Shown here one piece after another: positions 7,719 through 15,104 of a DNA stretch of 38,490 nucleotides (positions are counted from its first letter, which is position 1; every line of letters starts with the position of its first letter). Source of the DNA: Sinorhizobium fredii USDA 205 (GTDB taxonomy: Bacteria > Pseudomonadota > Alphaproteobacteria > Rhizobiales > Rhizobiaceae); contig NZ_AUTC01000150.1 in assembly GCF_001461695.1 (NCBI RefSeq), positions 1 to 38,490 of the forward strand, written 5' to 3'. A program made the translations under genes and the position numbers. Under the pieces are notes generated by a model. It had not been told where the DNA came from, ran no database searches, and saw only the letters and a list, made by a program, of their open reading frames with translations.

Positions 7719-8446
7719 GCCGCATCCTGCTCGAGGTCTGCGTCGACGACGCCGAAGGTCTGGCGGCCGCGGTCGAGGGCGGCGCCGATCGCATCGAACT
7801 CTGCTCGGCGCTTGCGGTCGGCGGCCTGACCCCGAGCGCCGGCCTGATGGCGCTTGCCGGCCGCGCACCGGTGCCGGCTTATGCGATGATCCGCCCGCGC
7901 CCCGGCGACTTCGTCTTCAATGTCGACGAACTCGACATCATGCGCCGCGACATCGATGCAGCGCGCGCCGCCGGGCTCGCCGGCGTCGTGCTCGGCGCAT
8001 CGCTTGCCGACGGCCGGCTCGACGCGCAGGTGCTCGGTGAACTCATCGGCCAAGCCGCTGGGCTGGGACGGACGCTGCACCGCGCTTTCGACCTTGTGCC
8101 GGATTTCGCCGAGGCGATCGAGAATGCAGCGGAGCTCGGCTTCGAGCGCATCCTGACCTCGGGCGGCGCCAAGACTGCGCCGGAAGCGGTCGATATGCTG
8201 GCCCGGTTGGTGGAACTGGCTGACGGTCGGCTTTCGATCCTGCCCGGATCCGGCGTCACCGTGCATACGATCGGTCAGATCTTGCCAAAGCTGCGCGTCA
8301 CCGAGGTTCATTCCTCTTGCTCAATTCGCGAGCCGGCTAATGATGCGAAGGTGGTCGAGATGGGCTTTGCACCCCCCGAACGACGCCGCACGGATGCGGC
8401 AACCGTCAGTGCGCTGAAGGCGAGGCTCGGAGCCTTCGCGGCCTAG
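7715..8446 (+). CDS. cutC: CutC family protein
   Basis: A 243-residue TIM-barrel protein of the CutC family (PF03932). Landmarks are the N-terminal LLEVCVDDAEGLAAAVEGGADRIELC in two parts, GGLTPSAG, YAMIRPRPGDFVF, and later LTSGGAKTAPEA and ILPGSGV. The family was named for copper homeostasis in E. coli, but that role has been questioned and no copper genes are seen here. The four-base overlap with the sugar kinase suggests a role tied to amino-sugar metabolism. That link is inferred from operon structure only. The gene is convergent with nagA, with a strong hairpin between them. Confidence 0.9.
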   Translation: MSRILLEVCVDDAEGLAAAVEGGADRIELCSALAVGGLTPSAGLMALAGRAPVPAYAMIRPRPGDFVFNVDELDIMRRDIDAARAAGLAGVVLGASLADGRLDAQVLGELIGQAAGLGRTLHRAFDLVPDFAEAIENAAELGFERILTSGGAKTAPEAVDMLARLVELADGRLSILPGSGVTVHTIGQILPKLRVTEVHSSCSIREPANDAKVVEMGFAPPERRRTDAATVSALKARLGAFAA

Positions 8447-8507
8447 AGAGAAATTAGATCTAGCTGGATAGTTGCGGCGAGCATCTGGCAAGGTGCCCAG
8501 CGAACAT

Positions 8508-8537
8508 CCCCCCTCTGCCCTGCCGGGCAGAGGGGGG
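8508..8537. repeat. Perfect 13-bp palindrome (REP-like / bidirectional terminator)
   Basis: CCCCCCTCTGCCC (8508-8520), loop TGCC, GGGCAGAGGGGGG (8525-8537) lies between the convergent cutC and nagA genes. Neither side has a T-run, so it is not a classical terminator. The CCCTCTGCCCTGCCGG sequence resembles palindromes common between rhizobial genes, as far as I recall. Confidence 0.7.
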
Positions 8538-8573
8538 GCCAAAATCGCCTTTGCAATCTGATCGAGTTCCGCG

Positions 8574-9734
8574 CTATGCGCGAAAGACAACTTCACCCCC
8601 AATCCAGGTCGACTTCATGCCGAGCTCCGGCGTGAGCAGCACGAAATCGGCGTCGGTGCCGGGCAGGAGCCGGCCCTTGTGCGAGGCGATACCCATCACA
8701 TCGGCCGGATAGGCGGAGGCCATGCGGATCGCCTCCTCGATCGGCAGGCCGAGCTTCTCGTGCACGAAGCGGACGGAGGAGAGCATGTCGATATCGGCGC
8801 CGGCGAGCGTGCCGTCGGCAAGCGTCAGGCGGCCGTCCTTGCGCAGGATCTCGCGGCCGTTCAGGAAGAAGCTCACCATATCGGTGCCGATCGGCGACAT
8901 CGCGTCGGTGACCAGGAAGATCTGCCCCGGCCCCTGCTTGCCGCGCAGCGCAATGCCCATCGACGCCGGATCGACATGGAAGCCGTCGGCAATCAGGCCG
9001 GCATGCAGCGTGCCGGTGGCAAGCGCGGCACCGACGACGCCCGGTTCGCGGTGGCCGAGACCGCTCATCGCGTTGAAGAGATGCGTAACGGTCCGCGCAC
9101 CGGCTCTCGCATAGGCGCAGGCCGTCTCGAAGCCGACATCCGTATGGCCGAGGCTGACGACGGCGCCGGCAGCGGCTAGCGCCCGCACCTGCTCCTTCGT
9201 CGCATTTTCCGGAGCGACGGTGACCATCAGGGAGCCGAGCGCCTTCGCGCAAGCGAGCATCTCGGCGAGATCGGCGTCCTCCATCGGGCGGATGAGCGCC
9301 GGGTCGTGGGCTCCCTTGCGGGCGACCGAGAGATGCGGGCCTTCGAGGTGCAGGCCGAGGAAGCCTGGCACGGCGGCAGCCTTGGCCGCGAGTCCGGCAT
9401 CGATGGCCTTGGCGCGGACCTCCCGCGTGTCGGTGATCAGCGTCGGCAGCAGCGCCGTCGTGCCGAATTTGGCGTGCGCCGCGCAGATCTGCCGGATGCC
9501 GTCGAGGGTCGGCTGCTCGTTGAGCAGGGCGCCGCCGCCGCCGTTGACCTGCAGGTCGATGAAGCCTGGCACGAGAAGCAGGCCGCGCGCGTCGACCGTC
9601 TCCGCCTCGCCGGCAGCGACACCGGCCGGAACGATCCCCTTGACGTGCCCCGCCTCGACGATAAGCGCGGCGCCGTCGTGCCAGTCGATGCCGTCGAAAA
9701 TCCGCGCTCCGGTGATCTTCTTCCTCGCAGTCAT
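8574..9734 (-). CDS. nagA: N-acetylglucosamine-6-phosphate deacetylase NagA
   Basis: Hydrolyses GlcNAc-6-P to GlcN-6-P and acetate. The 386-residue amidohydrolase has metal and catalytic positions close to E. coli NagA numbering: LHLEGPHL with Glu131, LGHTDV with His197, THLFNAMSG with His218, and the catalytic Asp277 in FLVTDAMSPIG. The QVNGGGG segment (Gln62/Asn64) replaces the HxH of other amidohydrolases, as is normal for NagA. ATG 9734 overlaps the stop of the upstream SIS isomerase gene (ATGA), so these two consecutive pathway enzymes are translationally coupled. It is the last gene of the minus-strand operon. Confidence 0.96.
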   Translation of the reverse strand: MTARKKITGARIFDGIDWHDGAALIVEAGHVKGIVPAGVAAGEAETVDARGLLLVPGFIDLQVNGGGGALLNEQPTLDGIRQICAAHAKFGTTALLPTLITDTREVRAKAIDAGLAAKAAAVPGFLGLHLEGPHLSVARKGAHDPALIRPMEDADLAEMLACAKALGSLMVTVAPENATKEQVRALAAAGAVVSLGHTDVGFETACAYARAGARTVTHLFNAMSGLGHREPGVVGAALATGTLHAGLIADGFHVDPASMGIALRGKQGPGQIFLVTDAMSPIGTDMVSFFLNGREILRKDGRLTLADGTLAGADIDMLSSVRFVHEKLGLPIEEAIRMASAYPADVMGIASHKGRLLPGTDADFVLLTPELGMKSTWIGGEVVFRA

Positions 9735-10753
9735 CGTGTCTCCGTTACCTTCTTCAGGCTCGCCGGTGCATCCGGGTTGAGACCGCGCGAGCGCGACCAG
9801 GCTTCGACGAAGCCGTAGAACGGCAGGATCAGCGCCAGCGCGTCGGTGATCGGGTGGCCGGTCTCGACGAAGGGCAGGCGCTTGGCCTTCTGTGCCCGGG
9901 CCGAGGTGGCATGCACCACCGCGCCCTTGGCGCTCATGCCGTCGGCGATCTCGGTGACCGAGGCCTCGGCGGCGTCGCGGGCGGCGAGCACCAGGACCGG
10001 GAAACGGGCCCCGACCAACGCCACCGGCCCGTGCAGCACTTCCGCCGCGGAATAGGCCTCGGCATGCATGCCGGACGTCTCCTTGAATTTCAGCGCCGCT
10101 TCGCTGGCGATCGCCAGCGCCGGGCCGCGGCCCAGCACATAGAGCGATTCTACCTCGCCGAGGTCGGCAGCGAAATCCTGCCAATTGAGCTTCACCGCTT
10201 TTGCGAACTGATTGGGCAGATCGGCGACAGCGCGCTTCAGGCCCGCGTCGCCGGTCCATTCGCCGAGGACAGCCAAGCCCGCGACGATGGAGTTAACATA
10301 GGATTTGGTCGCGGCGACGGCGAGTTCGGGGCCGGCGAGAATGTCGAGCGGATGGCTGCAGGCTTCCGCGATCGGCGAAGGCAAGGTGTTCGTCAGCGCG
10401 ATCGAGACGGCGCCGGCCCGGGTTGCGGCCTCGGCCATCGCCACGATGTCGGGGCTCTTGCCGGATTGCGAGATGGCGATTGCCGCGGCACCGCCAAGCT
10501 TCAGCTCGGCGCCGTAGATCGAGGCCAGCGAGGGCCCAAGCGAGGCGACCGGACGACCGGCCTGTAGTTCGATCGCATATTTCAGGAACAGCGCCGCATG
10601 GTCGGAGGAACCGCGGGCGATGGTCACCAGAAAGGCCGGATCCTTGGCGCGCAGCGCCGCGCCAGCGGCGGCAAGTGCCGTGGCCGAGCGGTCGAGCAAT
10701 CTCGCGGCGGCCTCGGGAATCTCGTCGATCTCGCGCCGCATATTGGTCTGCAT
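9731..10753 (-). CDS. SIS-domain glucosamine-6-phosphate deaminase (NagB-II type)
   Basis: A 340-residue protein with two SIS (sugar isomerase) domains and no N-terminal glutaminase domain. It therefore corresponds to the isomerase half of GlmS. Features are TIARGSSDHAALFLKY and AISQSGKSPD (phosphosugar loop) in domain 1, and VLGRGPALAIASEAALKFKETSGMHAEA in domain 2. Proteins of this kind next to nagA act as catabolic GlcN-6-P deaminases (NagB-II), giving fructose-6-P and ammonia. The start follows GAAAGGA. It lies between the GntR gene (63-nt gap) and nagA (4-base overlap). The next-best alternative is another aldose-ketose aminosugar isomerase such as AgaS or FrlB. Confidence 0.88.
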   Translation of the reverse strand: MQTNMRREIDEIPEAAARLLDRSATALAAAGAALRAKDPAFLVTIARGSSDHAALFLKYAIELQAGRPVASLGPSLASIYGAELKLGGAAAIAISQSGKSPDIVAMAEAATRAGAVSIALTNTLPSPIAEACSHPLDILAGPELAVAATKSYVNSIVAGLAVLGEWTGDAGLKRAVADLPNQFAKAVKLNWQDFAADLGEVESLYVLGRGPALAIASEAALKFKETSGMHAEAYSAAEVLHGPVALVGARFPVLVLAARDAAEASVTEIADGMSAKGAVVHATSARAQKAKRLPFVETGHPITDALALILPFYGFVEAWSRSRGLNPDAPASLKKVTETR

Positions 10754-10816
10754 CGTCAGGTCCTTTCGTAAACAGGCGTGAGCGGGACGCGGGCGGGAAA
10801 CCGCACCCTCCGGCGG

Positions 10817-11581
10817 TCAGCTTTCCGGAATCGTCAGCTCCGCGACAAAATCATAGGTGTCGCCCCGGTAGAGCGAGCGGGTGAATTCCACGACGCGCCC
10901 CGAAGCGAGATAGGAGACGCGCTCGATCGACAGGCCGGCCGCACCAACCGCGACGCCGAGCATCGTCGCATCGGGGTTCTTGATGTTGCAGGCGGAGATG
11001 CGCTGCACGGCGCGGACCGGCCGGGCATGCGATTTCTCGAGTGCGGAATAGAGCGATGAGGTGACCGCAAGCGGATCGGGCACGAACTCCGCCGAAACGC
11101 AGGCGCGCTCGATCGCAAGCGGCATGTCGTCGGCGATGCGCAGGCGGCCGAGACGCGCGACCAGCGCATCGGCCGGAAGGCCGAGCGTCATCATCTCGTC
11201 GGGCGACGGATGGAAAAGCCCCCGCTCCAGCCATTCGGCGCGGGTGTTGAGGCCGCGCCGCGCCATGTCCTCGGTGAAGGAGGTGAGCCGCGACAGCGAC
11301 TGCTCGACGCGCGAGACAGGGCGGACGACGAAGGTGCCGGAGCCGTGGCGGCGCACCAGCAGGCCGTCGCGCACGAGATCGTCGACGGCCTTGCGGACCG
11401 TGACGCGGCTGACATTGGCATAGTCGGCGAGGTCGCGCTCGGCGGGCAGCGCATCGCCATGATTGAGCTTGCCCGACAGGATCGCCTCTTCAAGCGATTG
11501 CCGGAGTTTTAGGTAAAGCGGACCCGCACCTCCCGACTGGAGGCTTTCGAGCGGCAGGATGGTGGCGAGCTGCTGGTTCAT
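10817..11581 (-). CDS. GntR-family (HutC/UTRA) regulator, NagR-like
   Basis: A 254-residue repressor-type regulator. Residues ~20-90 are a GntR winged helix (PLYLKLRQSLEEAILSGKL, LPAERDLADYANVSRVTVRK, GLLVRRHGSGTFV). Residues ~100-245 form a UTRA effector domain (RLTSFTEDMARRG, RLRIADDMPLAIER, VEFTRSLYRGD). In this family UTRA domains often bind phosphorylated sugars such as GlcNAc-6-P or GlcN-6-P. The start overlaps the stop of the kinase gene by four bases. The likely target is the 16-bp motif found in both promoters of the divergent control region (12484-12499 and 12617-12632). That would place both operons, and its own synthesis, under its control. Confidence 0.9.
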   Translation of the reverse strand: MNQQLATILPLESLQSGGAGPLYLKLRQSLEEAILSGKLNHGDALPAERDLADYANVSRVTVRKAVDDLVRDGLLVRRHGSGTFVVRPVSRVEQSLSRLTSFTEDMARRGLNTRAEWLERGLFHPSPDEMMTLGLPADALVARLGRLRIADDMPLAIERACVSAEFVPDPLAVTSSLYSALEKSHARPVRAVQRISACNIKNPDATMLGVAVGAAGLSIERVSYLASGRVVEFTRSLYRGDTYDFVAELTIPES

Positions 11582-12462
11582 GCGACGGCCCCCGGCCGGG
11601 CCCCGAAGCGGGCCGCGGCAAGCGCAACCGCGCCGGAGAGCGCATCGGCTTCCGCCTCGACGAAGAGCGCCTGATGCCGTTCGGCGAGCCAGGGGCGATA
11701 GAGCGGCGCCAGCCCTCCGAGCAGGCAGATCGTCCGGCTGCCGCGGGAGACCACCACGTCGAGCGCCTCATCCACGGTAATCGCGGCCGCCTTCAACAAG
11801 CGCACCGCGACCGGATCGCCGCGCCCCGCATGGTCGAAGACACGCGGGGCGTAGCGACCGAACTCGCCGGGTTTCGCCAGCCGCGCGAAATCGACGACGT
11901 CGCGGGGATCGTTGTTGAACTCCGCCAGCACGGAGTCCGTTACCGGCGAGGCGAGATGAATTCCGTCATAGGCAAGCAGGCTCTCCTGCAGCAGGGCATG
12001 GCCGATGCGGGCACCGCTGCCGTGGTCGCCGATGGTAAAGCCCCATCCACCGATATAGCCGACCGCGTCGCCCTGACGGGAGATGTAGATCGTGCCCGTT
12101 CCGAGAATGGCGACGGCACCGTCCCTATCACCAAGGGCGCCCTGGAGCGCGATCAGGCCGTCCGATTCGATATCGGCCGCCGCGAAGGGCAGCCGACGCT
12201 TCACATAATGGACGGCGTCGCCGACATTGTGGCCCGCTACGCCGAGGATGGCGTGCGCCGAGCCCATGCCGGCCGGATCGAGGCCCGCATCCTCGAAGGC
12301 GGCCCGCGCCGCATCGGCAATATTCTGCAGCGCCGTTTCGGGATCCGTGAGAATATTGGCGGCGCCAGATTTGCCGCGGCCGAGAATACGACCGTCCGGA
12401 CCGGCGACCGCCGCCCGGCAGCTCGTTCCGCCGCCATCAATTCCGATCAGATAGGATGTCAT
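11578..12462 (-). CDS. BadF/BadG-type amino-sugar kinase (NAGK/MurK-like)
   Basis: A 294-residue ASKHA-fold kinase of the BadF/BadG/BcrA/BcrD family. It has phosphate loop 1 YLIGIDGGGTSCRAAV (4-19), AILGTGTIYISRQ (phosphate loop 2), GGWGFTIGDHGSGARIG, and a C-terminal adenosine motif ICLLGGLAPLY. Relatives phosphorylate GlcNAc, and in Clostridium (MurK) also MurNAc. Because the divergent gene is murQ, MurNAc kinase activity is an attractive reading: it would supply MurNAc-6-P. ATG 12462 was chosen for the GGAGGTG site just upstream; the ATG at 12477 has none. It is the first gene of the minus-strand operon. The locus thus has two amino-sugar kinases of different subfamilies. Confidence 0.85.
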   Translation of the reverse strand: MTSYLIGIDGGGTSCRAAVAGPDGRILGRGKSGAANILTDPETALQNIADAARAAFEDAGLDPAGMGSAHAILGVAGHNVGDAVHYVKRRLPFAAADIESDGLIALQGALGDRDGAVAILGTGTIYISRQGDAVGYIGGWGFTIGDHGSGARIGHALLQESLLAYDGIHLASPVTDSVLAEFNNDPRDVVDFARLAKPGEFGRYAPRVFDHAGRGDPVAVRLLKAAAITVDEALDVVVSRGSRTICLLGGLAPLYRPWLAERHQALFVEAEADALSGAVALAAARFGARPGAVA

Positions 12463-12479
12463 GGGCACCTCCGCCATCT

Positions 12480-12507
12480 AACATACCAAAAAAATACCAT
12501 TAACCAA
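12480..12507 (-). promoter_or_regulatory. Putative promoter and GntR operator, kinase-gntR-nag operon
   Basis: On the minus strand TTGGTT (12507-12502) and TATGTT (12485-12480) are spaced by 16 nt. The 16-bp motif TACCAAAAAAATACCA (plus-strand reading, 12484-12499) fills the spacer and touches the -10. The same motif occurs inverted in the divergent promoter. A repressor bound here would block RNA polymerase directly. Confidence 0.6.
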
Positions 12508-12608
12508 GCGCGATTCGAGCCGGCATGGTGCATTTCATATAAACTATTGAAAAAATTTGCGTAATTCTGGTCGCGTTGTTTTTGTTTAGCCAAAAGTTAA
12601 ATTTCTTC

Positions 12609-12637
12609 TAGACAATTGGTATTTTTTTGGCATTAAT
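12609..12637 (+). promoter_or_regulatory. Putative promoter and GntR operator, murQ-ABC operon
   Basis: TAGACA (12609-12614) and ATTAAT (12632-12637) are spaced by 17 nt. The spacer carries TGGTATTTTTTTGGCA (12617-12632), the reverse complement of the left-hand motif with a single mismatch. The promoter elements are approximate; the paired motif is seen directly. Confidence 0.55.
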
Positions 12638-12659
12638 TTGGAAAAAGAGGAGAACAACG

Positions 12660-13559
12660 ATGCCGGCAGCCAAGACCGAAGAGCGCCACGACAAAGCCAA
12701 AGGCCTGGATGTGATGCATCCGGCGCTTGCGCTTCGGCTGCTCGCCTCCGGCCAGCAGGCTGCAGCGAAATCCGTCGACGGGGCAATCGAAGCGATCTCG
12801 GCCGCAGCGGCCATTGCCGCGGACGCGCTTTCCGCCGGCGGCAAGCTCGCCTATGCGGGCGCCGGAAGTTCCGGCCTGATGGCGATGGCGGATGCGTTGG
12901 AGCTCCCCGGCACCTACGGCATCGCCCAGGATCAGATTGTGGTCCTTCTTGCCGGTGGAACCGCAAGCCTCAGCGATCTCGCCGGCGGCTACGAGGACGA
13001 CATGGATCTGGCGCGCGCCGACGTCGAAAGCGCTGGCCTCCAAGCGGGCGACTGCCTGATTTCCGTCTCGGCCAGCGGCTCGACCCCCTATGCGCTCGCC
13101 GCCGCGGCAGAGGCCAGGAAACGCGGTGCGAAAGTCATTACCATGGCCAACAATCCCGCCGCACCGCTCTTCGAAGACGCCGATGTCGCGATCCTGCTCC
13201 AGACGCCGCCGGAGGTTATATCCGGCTCGACGCGCATGGGCGCCGGCACGGCACAGAAGATCGCCTTCAACATGTTCTCGACCCTGATCGGCATCCACCT
13301 CGGCCACGTGCTCGACGGCTACATGGTCAACCTGCGCGCCGACAATATCAAGCTGCGCGGCCGCGCCATCCGGATCGTCTCGGACATTACCGGCGTTACC
13401 GCCGCCGAAGCCGGCAGGCTCATCAGCGCCGCCGCCGGTTCAGTCAAGCTGGCCATCTTGCTGGCATCGGGAGCCAAGGACGTGACCGCCGCCGAAGCCG
13501 CGCTTGAGAAGGCCGATCAGAATTTGCGCCGGGCGATGGCGATCGCCTCGGGCGAATGA
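12660..13559 (+). CDS. murQ: N-acetylmuramic acid 6-phosphate etherase MurQ
   Basis: Cleaves the lactyl ether of MurNAc-6-P to give GlcNAc-6-P and D-lactate, feeding NagA. The 299-residue SIS-fold protein starts MPAAKTEERHDKAKGLD (family T-E-x-R start). It has the two active-site acidic positions: Glu81 in ALELPGTYG (E. coli Glu83) and Glu112 in GGYEDDMDLA (E. coli Glu114). The second conserved block reads SGSTRMGAGTAQKIAFNMFST, typical of MurQ. The phosphate-loop block is unusual: GAGSSGLMAMADALE where most MurQ have GAGTSGRLG-type. The start follows a strong GAGGAG. It begins the plus-strand operon leading into the ABC transporter. Confidence 0.92.
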   Translation: MPAAKTEERHDKAKGLDVMHPALALRLLASGQQAAAKSVDGAIEAISAAAAIAADALSAGGKLAYAGAGSSGLMAMADALELPGTYGIAQDQIVVLLAGGTASLSDLAGGYEDDMDLARADVESAGLQAGDCLISVSASGSTPYALAAAAEARKRGAKVITMANNPAAPLFEDADVAILLQTPPEVISGSTRMGAGTAQKIAFNMFSTLIGIHLGHVLDGYMVNLRADNIKLRGRAIRIVSDITGVTAAEAGRLISAAAGSVKLAILLASGAKDVTAAEAALEKADQNLRRAMAIASGE

Positions 13560-13610
13560 AACTGGGATCCAAAACCGCGCCGCTGGGCGCTTATAAGAGG
13601 GAGAACCTGA

Positions 13611-14870
13611 ATGACCCGTACGACAATCAAAGGCTTGCTGCTCGCATCGAGCATTCTCGGCTCGGCCGGGCTTGCGCATGCCCAGGACGTGACGCTCACG
13701 ATCGAGAGCTGGCGCAATGACGACCTGGCGATCTGGCAGGAAAAGCTGATCCCCGCCTTCGAGGCCAAGAACCCGGGCATCAAGGTCGTCTTCTCGCCTT
13801 CCGCGCCGACCGAATACAATGCCGCGCTCAACGCCAAGCTTGATGCCGGCTCCGCCGGCGACCTCATCACCTGCCGCCCGTTCGACCCTTCGCTCGAAGT
13901 CTACAATAGGAAGCACCTCGCCGACCTGACCAGCTTGCCGGGCATGGAAAACTTCTCCGACGTAGCGAAGTCCGCCTGGACGACCGATGACGGCAAGTCG
14001 ACCTTCTGCGTGCCGATGGCCTCGGTCATCCACGGCTTCATCTACAACAAGGACGCCTTCGACCAGCTCAAGCTTTCCGTGCCGACGACCGAGGAAGAGT
14101 TCTTTGCCGTTCTTGAGAAGATCAAGGCCGACGGCAACTATATCCCGATGGCAATGGGCACGAAGGACCTCTGGGAAGCCGCGACCATGGGCTACCAGAA
14201 TATCGGCCCGGCCTACTGGAAGGGTGAGGAAGGCCGTCTGGCGCTGATCAAGGGCGAGCAGAAGCTGACCGATGAGCCATGGGTCGAACCGTACCGCGTA
14301 ATCGCCAAGTGGAAGGATTACCTTGGTGACGGCTTTGAGGCCCAGACCTATCCGGACAGCCAGAACCTCTTCACGCTCGGCCGCGCCGCGATCTACCCGG
14401 CCGGCTCTTGGGAAATCACCGGCTTCAACACCCAGGCGCAGTTCAAGATGGGCGCCTTCCCGCCGCCGGTGAAGAAGGCCGGCGATACCTGCTACATCTC
14501 CGACCACACCGACATTGGCATCGGCCTCAACGCCAAGAGCCCGAACGCCGAAGCCGGCAAGACCTTCCTGACCTGGGTCGCTTCGCCGGAATTCGCGGAG
14601 ATCTACGCAAACGCCCTGCCCGGCTTCTTCAGCCTGAACTCGACCGCCGTGAAGATGACCGATCCGCTGGCGCAGGAATTCGTCTCCTGGCGTGAGAAGT
14701 GCAAGTCGACGATCCGCTCGACCTATCAGATTCTGTCGCGCGGCACGCCGAACCTAGAGAACGAGACCTGGCTGGAATCGGCCAACGTGATCAACGGCAC
14801 CGACACGCCGGAAGTGGCCGCCAAGAAGCTGCAGGACGGTCTCGACAGCTGGTTCAAGCCGGCAAAATAA
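13611..14870 (+). CDS. ABC sugar transporter, periplasmic binding protein
   Basis: A 419-residue family 1 extracellular solute-binding protein of the CUT1 carbohydrate class. Residues 1-24 form a signal peptide ending LAHA-QD. The mature start VTLTIESWRNDDLAIWQEKLIPAFEAKNPGIKV is typical of MalE/UgpB relatives. Other landmarks are LNAKLDAGSAGDLI, GFIYNKDAF and LFTLGRAAIYPAGSWE. It follows murQ by 51 nt with AGAGGGAG at the start, and precedes two permeases, an oxidoreductase and an ATPase. The context suggests MurNAc, GlcNAc or a related amino sugar or muropeptide sugar as ligand. This is inferred, not visible in the binding site. Confidence 0.93.
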   Translation: MTRTTIKGLLLASSILGSAGLAHAQDVTLTIESWRNDDLAIWQEKLIPAFEAKNPGIKVVFSPSAPTEYNAALNAKLDAGSAGDLITCRPFDPSLEVYNRKHLADLTSLPGMENFSDVAKSAWTTDDGKSTFCVPMASVIHGFIYNKDAFDQLKLSVPTTEEEFFAVLEKIKADGNYIPMAMGTKDLWEAATMGYQNIGPAYWKGEEGRLALIKGEQKLTDEPWVEPYRVIAKWKDYLGDGFEAQTYPDSQNLFTLGRAAIYPAGSWEITGFNTQAQFKMGAFPPPVKKAGDTCYISDHTDIGIGLNAKSPNAEAGKTFLTWVASPEFAEIYANALPGFFSLNSTAVKMTDPLAQEFVSWREKCKSTIRSTYQILSRGTPNLENETWLESANVINGTDTPEVAAKKLQDGLDSWFKPAK

Positions 14871-15104
14871 GATCGAGCCGCGTGCGGCGCCAACCCTGGC
14901 GCCGCACCTATGCCCCGCGCGAAACATTTTCGTGGGGGGAGCGACGCCGCGGTAAGCACCGGCGCCAGGCCGGGCGGATCGGAACGCGGCTGTGCCGACG
15001 ATGTCCTTGAGCGCGCGCCATGACGCGCGAAGGACGGCGACGATTCGAGCGAAAATCGGGCTGTGCCAATGGCGACGGCTCTTGAAAAAGCGGGCCAGAG
15101 GCCG
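14871..15104 (+). promoter_or_regulatory. Structured intercistronic spacer with hairpins
   Basis: About 230 nt separate the binding protein from the first permease. The spacer holds a perfect 10-bp hairpin GTGCGGCGCC (14882-14891) / GGCGCCGCAC (14898-14907) without a T-run. It also holds a weaker CCCC...CGAAA/TTTCG...GGGG fold (~14913-14940). A long hairpin GTCCTT...CGCGCG/CGCGCG AAGGAC spans 15003-15035. Such spacers commonly protect the upstream mRNA and attenuate read-through, giving more binding protein than permease. Confidence 0.6.

Noticed and set aside
9735..10259. N-terminal extension of nagA in the same frame
   Set aside because: The extension overlaps the SIS-isomerase gene in another frame; the ATGA overlap and NagA family length place the start at 9734.
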